From positions 1 through 18,404 of the forward strand of contig JAEZBU010000122.1 of the NCBI GenBank assembly GCA_023426855.1: 18,404 nucleotides of DNA. Direction: 5' to 3'. Source of the DNA: Pseudomonadota bacterium (lineage in GTDB: Bacteria; Pseudomonadota; Alphaproteobacteria; Rhizobiales; Hyphomicrobiaceae). Below are positions 14,108-18,404 of this stretch, one piece after another. Within the stretch, counting starts at the first letter, position 1. Every line of letters begins with the position of its first letter. The notes under the pieces were generated by a model. The model had not been told where the DNA came from. It searched no databases and saw only the letters and a list, made by a program, of their open reading frames with translations. A program made the translations under genes and the position numbers.

Positions 14108-15346
14108 CTACGCGTAGCTACGCTCGTCCGCGATGATTTTGCCGTCGTTGGGCAGCGAGCCCATTTCGCTCAGCTCCACAACGCCTTTGAGCTTGGTGAT
14201 CTGCTGCAGCGTTTCCGCGATGCGCTCGGCGAGATCGTTGTCATCCTCCGGCGCTTCGACCATCAGCGTCATCGTATCCTGCTCGTCTTCGCGATCGACG
14301 ACGAGGCGCACGCGACCGAGTTCCGGAAACGTCTTGCCGACCGCGACCACCTGCTCGGGATGCACGAACATGCCCTTCACCTTGGTGGTCTGGTCAGCGC
14401 GGCCGAGCCAGCCGCGAATGCGCAGATTGGTGCGTCCGCACGGGCTGACGCCGGGCATGACCGCCGAGAGGTCGCCCGTCGCCAGACGGATCATCGGATA
14501 GTCGCGGTTGAATGAGGTTACCACCACCTCGCCGACATCGCCGTCGGGCACTGGATCGCCGGTGCCGGGTTGCACGATTTCCACGATCACGCCTTCGTCC
14601 ACGATCATGCCCTGCAGCGCCCAGCTTTCGTAGGCGATAATGCCGAGGTCCGCCGTCGCGTAGGTCTGATAGGTCGCGATGCCGCGTTCGGCATATTCCT
14701 GGCGCAGCGATGGAAATAGTGCGCCACCTGACATCATGGCGCGCTTGAAGGAGCCCGTGTCGCGGCCGGCTTCGCGCGCTTTATCGAGCAGGATCTTCAG
14801 ATAGTCCGGCACGCCGATGTAGGCGGTCGGCTTCAGATGCGCGATGGCGTCGAGCTGCTGTTCGGTATTACCCGGACCGGCCGGGATGACAGAGCAGCCG
14901 AGGGCGCGGGCGCCGGCGTCGAGAATCCAGCCGCCCGGCGTCAGGTGATACGAGAAGGTGTTGTGCACCACGTCGCCGCCGCGAAATCCCGCGGCATACA
15001 GTGCGCGCGCCGAACGCCACCAGTCCTCGCTCTTTCCCTCGGGTTCGAAGATCGGGCCGGGCGACATATAGATCCGCGCCATGGCATTGACCGGCGAGGT
15101 CGCGAAGCCACCGAACGGCGGCTGGCGATGCTGCAGATCCTTCAACGCCAGTTTGCGCAGGATGGGAAGTTCAGTCAGCGCCTCACGTGAGGTGACGGCG
15201 GTGGGATCGACGTCCGCCAGATGGCGCGCCCAGCCCGGCGCCAATTCCTTGGCGCGCTGGATCAGGCCCGGCAACAGGTTGAACTGGGCCAGCTCGCGCT
15301 GTTCGGGATCGCGGATTTCGAGCTGGTCGAAGTGCGGGGACGTCAT
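14108..15346 (-). CDS. PaaK-like adenylate-forming enzyme (phenylacetate-CoA ligase family)
   Basis: The 412-residue protein is about the size of phenylacetate-CoA ligases and keeps the later ANL-superfamily motifs: YQTYATADLG (226-235), YPMIRLATGD (283-292), the hinge region RIRGWLGRADQTTKVKG (309-325), and a C-terminal NDGK with Lys403 as candidate catalytic lysine. The expected Ser/Thr/Gly-rich phosphate loop (SSGTTGKP type) is absent. The equivalent region reads IYMSPGPIFEPEG at 92-104. It probably activates a carboxylic acid as acyl-adenylate and perhaps acyl-CoA, but the substrate is unknown and no phenylacetate genes are near. The ATG is supported by GAGG at 5 nt. It lies 88 bp downstream of the glutathione S-transferase gene, probably co-transcribed. 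Confidence 0.8.
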   Translation of the reverse strand: MTSPHFDQLEIRDPEQRELAQFNLLPGLIQRAKELAPGWARHLADVDPTAVTSREALTELPILRKLALKDLQHRQPPFGGFATSPVNAMARIYMSPGPIFEPEGKSEDWWRSARALYAAGFRGGDVVHNTFSYHLTPGGWILDAGARALGCSVIPAGPGNTEQQLDAIAHLKPTAYIGVPDYLKILLDKAREAGRDTGSFKRAMMSGGALFPSLRQEYAERGIATYQTYATADLGIIAYESWALQGMIVDEGVIVEIVQPGTGDPVPDGDVGEVVVTSFNRDYPMIRLATGDLSAVMPGVSPCGRTNLRIRGWLGRADQTTKVKGMFVHPEQVVAVGKTFPELGRVRLVVDREDEQDTMTLMVEAPEDDNDLAERIAETLQQITKLKGVVELSEMGSLPNDGKIIADERSYA

Positions 15347-15434
15347 GCTTTCCTCAGAATCAAACTCGTGATGCTGACGCGGCTCTGCCAGAGCACTGGG
15401 GCAAGCCTGGGGCCAGCGTCAATCGCCATCAGGC

Positions 15435-16082
15435 TTAGCGGCGCGGATCAATACGCTCGCCTGGCATCATGTCATAGGGATCTTTCCAGCCCGGCAACGA
15501 CTTGAGACGCTGAGTCCAGGTGAAGATGTTGGTGTGGGACTTCTCGAAATCGTAGCCGTGCTCGTTGCTAGGGTAGAACATGTACCCCGCGAGTGAGAAA
15601 TCCGCGATGGTCGGCTCCGCCCCCAGGATGAACGGGGTTCTGGACAGATGTTCGTTGACGACGCTGAGCGCACCATCGACGCGGCCCTTCAGAAAGGCCA
15701 GCACGGCGGGATCTGGCTCCTGCACCATGAACGCGCGGAGAAAGCGATAGGTGGCCAGATAGCTCGTGAACTTGTGGTTATCGAACAGGATCCAGCGCAT
15801 CGCCTCGAAGCGCTCATCGTCTGTTTTGGGGGAGAACTTGCCGGTCTTTTCGGCGAGCCACGTCAGGATCGCGCCCGATTGCGTCATACGCTTGCCGGCG
15901 GTTTCCAAAACCGGCACCTCACCCATCGGGTTAGTGCGCTCGCGCCAGTCGGGGTTGCGCGTCGCGCCGTTGAAAAAGTCAACGAATACAGGCTCCCAGG
16001 CTAGGCCTGCACAGTTGAGATAGAGCGCGACCTTGTAGGCATTTCCGGACTGGCAGAAGCAATGCAGGCGATAGTCTGGCAT
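15435..16082 (-). CDS. Glutathione S-transferase family protein
   Basis: This 215-residue protein has an N-terminal thioredoxin-like domain with CFCQSGNAYKVALYL (Ser12 as candidate active residue), the cis-proline turn NPMGEVPVLE (Pro57), and QSGAILTWLAEKTG, where Gln68 and Ser69 should bind the glutathione gamma-glutamyl group. The helical C-terminal domain contains the N-capping-like segment EPTIADFSLAGYMFYP. The family conjugates or isomerises electrophiles with glutathione in the cytosol. The frame is open back to 16217, but the ATG at 16082 has GGAGAG 6 nt upstream and begins the conserved fold. It precedes the PaaK-like gene by 88 bp on the same strand. A joint pathway is possible but unproven. 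Confidence 0.88.
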   Translation of the reverse strand: MPDYRLHCFCQSGNAYKVALYLNCAGLAWEPVFVDFFNGATRNPDWRERTNPMGEVPVLETAGKRMTQSGAILTWLAEKTGKFSPKTDDERFEAMRWILFDNHKFTSYLATYRFLRAFMVQEPDPAVLAFLKGRVDGALSVVNEHLSRTPFILGAEPTIADFSLAGYMFYPSNEHGYDFEKSHTNIFTWTQRLKSLPGWKDPYDMMPGERIDPRR

Positions 16083-16203
16083 CGGCGGCTCTCCGGATCG
16101 GGGATCAGTCATGAGCGGCTGGCATCGAGGCCTAGCACAATCGCGCGGCGGTTTCACGCGGTTGAGGCCGATGATCCGCCGGGCATGAGGCGGAAAAGCA
16201 GCA

Positions 16204-16231
16204 CGGGCGGGGGACACTGTCCACCCGCCCG
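16204..16231 (-). terminator. Probable terminator after mmsA
   Basis: GGGCGGG and GGACA (16205-16216) pair with TGTCC and CCCGCCC (16218-16230) with one bulged A; C16204 and G16231 extend the stem by one more pair. On the minus strand the stem is followed by TGCTGCTTTT. It lies about 28 bp after the mmsA stop and before the glutathione S-transferase start, so mmsA is probably a separate unit. Confidence 0.65.
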
Positions 16232-16258
16232 CTGGTCCTCACAGGCTGACGCCTGAGG

Positions 16259-17758
16259 TTACTTCATGGTCGGGATGGAGAACTCGGCGCCCTCCTTGAT
16301 GCCCGACGGCCAGCGCGACGTCACCGTCTTGGTCTTGGTGTAGAAGCGCACGCTGTCCGGACCGTGCTGGTTGAGGTCGCCGAAGCCCGAGCGCTTCCAG
16401 CCGCCGAAGGTGTAGTAGGCAATCGGCACCGGGATCGGCACGTTGATACCAACCATACCGACGTTGACCTTGGCCGCGAAGTCGCGTGCCGCATCACCGT
16501 CACGGGTGAAGATCGCCACGCCGTTGCCGTACTCGTGCTCGGTCGGCAGGCGCAGAGCTTCGTTGTAGTCCTTGGCGCGGACAACCGACAGCACCGGTCC
16601 GAAGATCTCTTCCTTGTAAATGCGCATGTCCGGCGTGACGTCATCGAACAGGCAGCCGCCCATGTAGAAGCCGTTCTCATAGCCCTGCATGCGGAAATCG
16701 CGGCCGTCGACCTTCAGCGTGGCGCCTTCCTTGACGCCGAGCGCAACGTAGTCCTTGACCTTCTCCAGCTGCTGCTTGGTGACCAGCGGGCCGAAGTCCG
16801 CATCGGCGGAGGTCGATGGGCCGACCTTCAGGCTTTCAACGCGCGGGATCAGCTTCTCCATCAGCCGGTCCGCGGTCTGCTTGCCGACGGGGACAGCGAC
16901 CGACACGGCCATGCAGCGTTCGCCGGCCGAGCCGTAACCGGCGCCGATCAGGGCGTCGACGGCCTGATCCATGTCGGCGTCGGGCATGATGATCATGTGG
17001 TTCTTGGCGCCGCCGAAGCACTGCACGCGCTTACCGTTGCCGCAGCCACGGGTGTAGACGTACTCCGCGATCGGGGTCGAGCCGACGAAGCCGACCGCCA
17101 TGATGTCCGGATCGTCCAGTATGGCGTCGACGGATTCCTTGTCGCCGTTGACGACGTTGAGGATGCCCGCCGGCAGTCCGGCTTCGATCATCAGCTCGGC
17201 CAGCATCAGCGGTACGGACGGATCGCGCTCGGATGGCTTGAGAATGAAGGCGTTGCCGCACGCGATGGCCGGCGCGAACTTCCACATCGGGATCATGGCC
17301 GGGAAATTGAACGGCGTAATGCCGGCAACGACGCCCAACGGCTGGCGCATCGAGTAGATGTCGATGTTGGGGCCGGCGCCTTCTGTGAACTCACCCTTCA
17401 TCAGGTGCGGGATGCCGCAAGCGAACTCGGCGACTTCGACGCCGCGCTGGATGTCACCCTTGGCGTCGGGGACAGTCTTGCCGTGCTCGCGGGCGAGGAT
17501 ATCGGCCAGCTTGCCGCTGTCACGCGCGACCAGATCGACGAACTTCATCATCACGCGGGCGCGGCGCTGCGGGTTGGTGGCGGCCCAGGCTGGCTGTGCA
17601 GCCTTTGCGTTCTCTACTGCAGCGCGAACTTCAGCTTTGGTTGCAAGCGGCACTTTGGAGGCCACGTCGCCGGTCATCGGCCAGTAAACGTCGCCGAATT
17701 TGCCGCTAGTGCCCTTGACGCGCTTGCCGCCGATGAAGTGATAGAGTTCGTCTGCCAT
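16259..17758 (-). CDS. mmsA: CoA-acylating methylmalonate-semialdehyde dehydrogenase
   Basis: This 499-residue aldehyde dehydrogenase has the signs of the CoA-dependent MmsA/IolA branch. The catalytic cysteine is Cys282 in SAGERCMAVSVAV, and the usual general-base glutamate motif (ELGGK) is replaced by FGGAKNH at 248-254, as expected for a thioacylating enzyme. Arg105 (DIQRGVE) and Arg281 have the same spacing as the two arginines described in Bacillus subtilis IolA. Cofactor motifs TPFNFPAMIPMW and ILKPSERDPS are intact. It converts methylmalonate or malonate semialdehyde to propionyl- or acetyl-CoA in valine, myo-inositol or beta-alanine breakdown. The frame opens at 17782, but the ATG at 17758 has GGAGA 7 nt upstream and matches the usual N-terminus. 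The upstream ABC permease frame overlaps its first 85 bp. Confidence 0.95.
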   Translation of the reverse strand: MADELYHFIGGKRVKGTSGKFGDVYWPMTGDVASKVPLATKAEVRAAVENAKAAQPAWAATNPQRRARVMMKFVDLVARDSGKLADILAREHGKTVPDAKGDIQRGVEVAEFACGIPHLMKGEFTEGAGPNIDIYSMRQPLGVVAGITPFNFPAMIPMWKFAPAIACGNAFILKPSERDPSVPLMLAELMIEAGLPAGILNVVNGDKESVDAILDDPDIMAVGFVGSTPIAEYVYTRGCGNGKRVQCFGGAKNHMIIMPDADMDQAVDALIGAGYGSAGERCMAVSVAVPVGKQTADRLMEKLIPRVESLKVGPSTSADADFGPLVTKQQLEKVKDYVALGVKEGATLKVDGRDFRMQGYENGFYMGGCLFDDVTPDMRIYKEEIFGPVLSVVRAKDYNEALRLPTEHEYGNGVAIFTRDGDAARDFAAKVNVGMVGINVPIPVPIAYYTFGGWKRSGFGDLNQHGPDSVRFYTKTKTVTSRWPSGIKEGAEFSIPTMK

Positions 17759-18404
17759 GTGCTGGTCTCCAATTCCCGGCATGTCGATTTGCGCGGCATC
17801 TTAAGGATGCGATCGCGCCAATGCCAGCCGGAAGTCTGAACCGTGGCGGGACGGATTGTCTGAGCTGATAGGCTTAATGCCGTCCACGGCAGGACGTGCT
17901 CGGGCAGGTATGAAGCGATCCGGTCGAGCAGCAGCATGATCGCGACCACCAGGATAATCGCAACAACGGCCAGGGCTGCGGCCTGAGGTGCCAGCCCGGC
18001 TTCTTCCAGGCTGAGGAGCGCGACGCCGAGGGTTTCAGTGCCGGCTGTCCAGAGCAGGGCAGAGACGGTCAACTCGTTGAGGGCGACGAGGAACACCAAT
18101 AGGCCGCCGGCGACGGCCGCGGGCAGCAATTGAGGCGCGATGACGTAGCGCAGCCGCTGCATCGTGCCAGCGCCGTCCAGCGCGGCGGCCTCCTCCTGGT
18201 CGCGAGCGACGACGGCCATGGCGGCCAGTGGTGCCTTGAGCGCCAAGGCCTGGAAGCGCGCGAGATAGGCGAACAGAATGATGAACGGTGTCGCGTAGAT
18301 GCTGATGCCGATGACCGGAAGCGGCTGCAGAAACAATAGGATGCAGGCGATGGCCAACGTCACGCCGGGCAGCGCGTAGGGAATTTCGATCAGGCCTTCC
18401 GCCA
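17674..18404 (-). CDS. ABC transporter permease, iron(III)/FbpB type, C-terminal part (cut by window edge)
   Basis: The frame is open to the right edge, so the true start lies outside. The visible part resembles the second permease half of Fe(III)-type (FbpB/AfuB) transporters: IEIPYALPGVTLAIA, several membrane helices, the ATPase-contact EAA loop EEAAALDGAGTMQRLRYVIAPQLLP, LVALNELTVSALLW, and a last helix LAVVAIILVVAIMLLLDRIA. Homologues would be expected to end soon after this helix, near EHVLPW (about 17884). Here the frame runs another 69 codons with no hydrophobic or family-like character and stops at 17674, inside mmsA in another frame. A lost stop or small frameshift is possible: a one-base shift would meet TAA at 17876-17874. 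The substrate could be ferric iron, but a polyamine or phosphonate-type role is not excluded. Confidence 0.78.
   Translation of the reverse strand, partial: AEGLIEIPYALPGVTLAIACILLFLQPLPVIGISIYATPFIILFAYLARFQALALKAPLAAMAVVARDQEEAAALDGAGTMQRLRYVIAPQLLPAAVAGGLLVFLVALNELTVSALLWTAGTETLGVALLSLEEAGLAPQAAALAVVAIILVVAIMLLLDRIASYLPEHVLPWTALSLSAQTIRPATVQTSGWHWRDRILKMPRKSTCRELETSTWQTNSITSSAASASRALAANSATFTGR

Noticed and set aside
14108..17758. The ligase, glutathione S-transferase and mmsA genes considered as one aromatic-degradation operon
   Set aside because: A probable terminator follows mmsA, the gap before the transferase gene is 176 bp, and no ring-hydroxylating or ring-opening genes are present.
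16364..17839. A 491-codon plus-strand frame opposite mmsA
   Set aside because: It is an antisense shadow of mmsA, with low-complexity Asp/Val/His/Arg composition and no motifs.

Overview
The window reads as chromosomal DNA of an alphaproteobacterium, most likely a Hyphomicrobiales (Rhizobiales) relative of the Bradyrhizobium/Rhodopseudomonas type. The base composition is moderately high GC, genes are tightly packed, and the block comF - grxC - nitrilase-superfamily amidase - DUF1178 beside a divergent NDUFAF5-like methyltransferase is a familiar alphaproteobacterial arrangement. The placement is inferred from gene content and protein style only; no rRNA or other taxonomic marker is present. 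I see no tRNA, rRNA, CRISPR array, insertion sequence or phage gene.

Layout. (1) 1-49: first codons of aspartate-semialdehyde dehydrogenase, running off the left edge. (2) 253-2703, minus strand: a housekeeping operon, comF -> grxC -> nit-type amidase -> DUF1178 zinc-ribbon protein. (3) 2810-3748, plus strand: NDUFAF5/BioC-like methyltransferase, divergent from comF and convergent with (4) a PLP aminotransferase (3770-4951, minus). (5) 5069-6229, minus: an acyl-CoA dehydrogenase whose catalytic base appears to lie in the isovaleryl/long-chain position. (6) 6491-9178, plus: a membrane-bound sensor with intact PAS, GGDEF and EAL domains. (7) 9234-14004: a sugar-acid module. A TRAP transporter (dctP, dctQ, dctM; minus) diverges from a GntR/FCD regulator and a uronate dehydrogenase (plus). 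(8) 14108-17758, minus: a PaaK-like adenylate-forming enzyme, a glutathione S-transferase and CoA-acylating methylmalonate-semialdehyde dehydrogenase (mmsA). (9) 17674-18404, minus: C-terminal half of an iron(III)-type ABC permease, running off the right edge.

How the genes work together. The clearest functional unit is region 7. The SDR protein carries the features of NAD-dependent uronate dehydrogenase, so the linked TRAP transporter probably imports D-galacturonate and/or D-glucuronate, and the FCD regulator probably controls both arms. Two head-to-head sigma70-like promoters, each with a 17-nt spacer and a TATAAA -10, can be read in the 231-bp gap between them. The later steps (lactone opening, dehydration) are not in the window. 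Well-formed hairpins separate several transcription units.

Most of the window is conventional chromosomal metabolism. I did not find a clearly new multi-gene system. The points most worth a second look are the acyl-CoA dehydrogenase active site, the non-canonical phosphate-loop region of the PaaK-like protein, the control region of the uronate/TRAP module, and the long C-terminal overrun of the ABC permease into mmsA.
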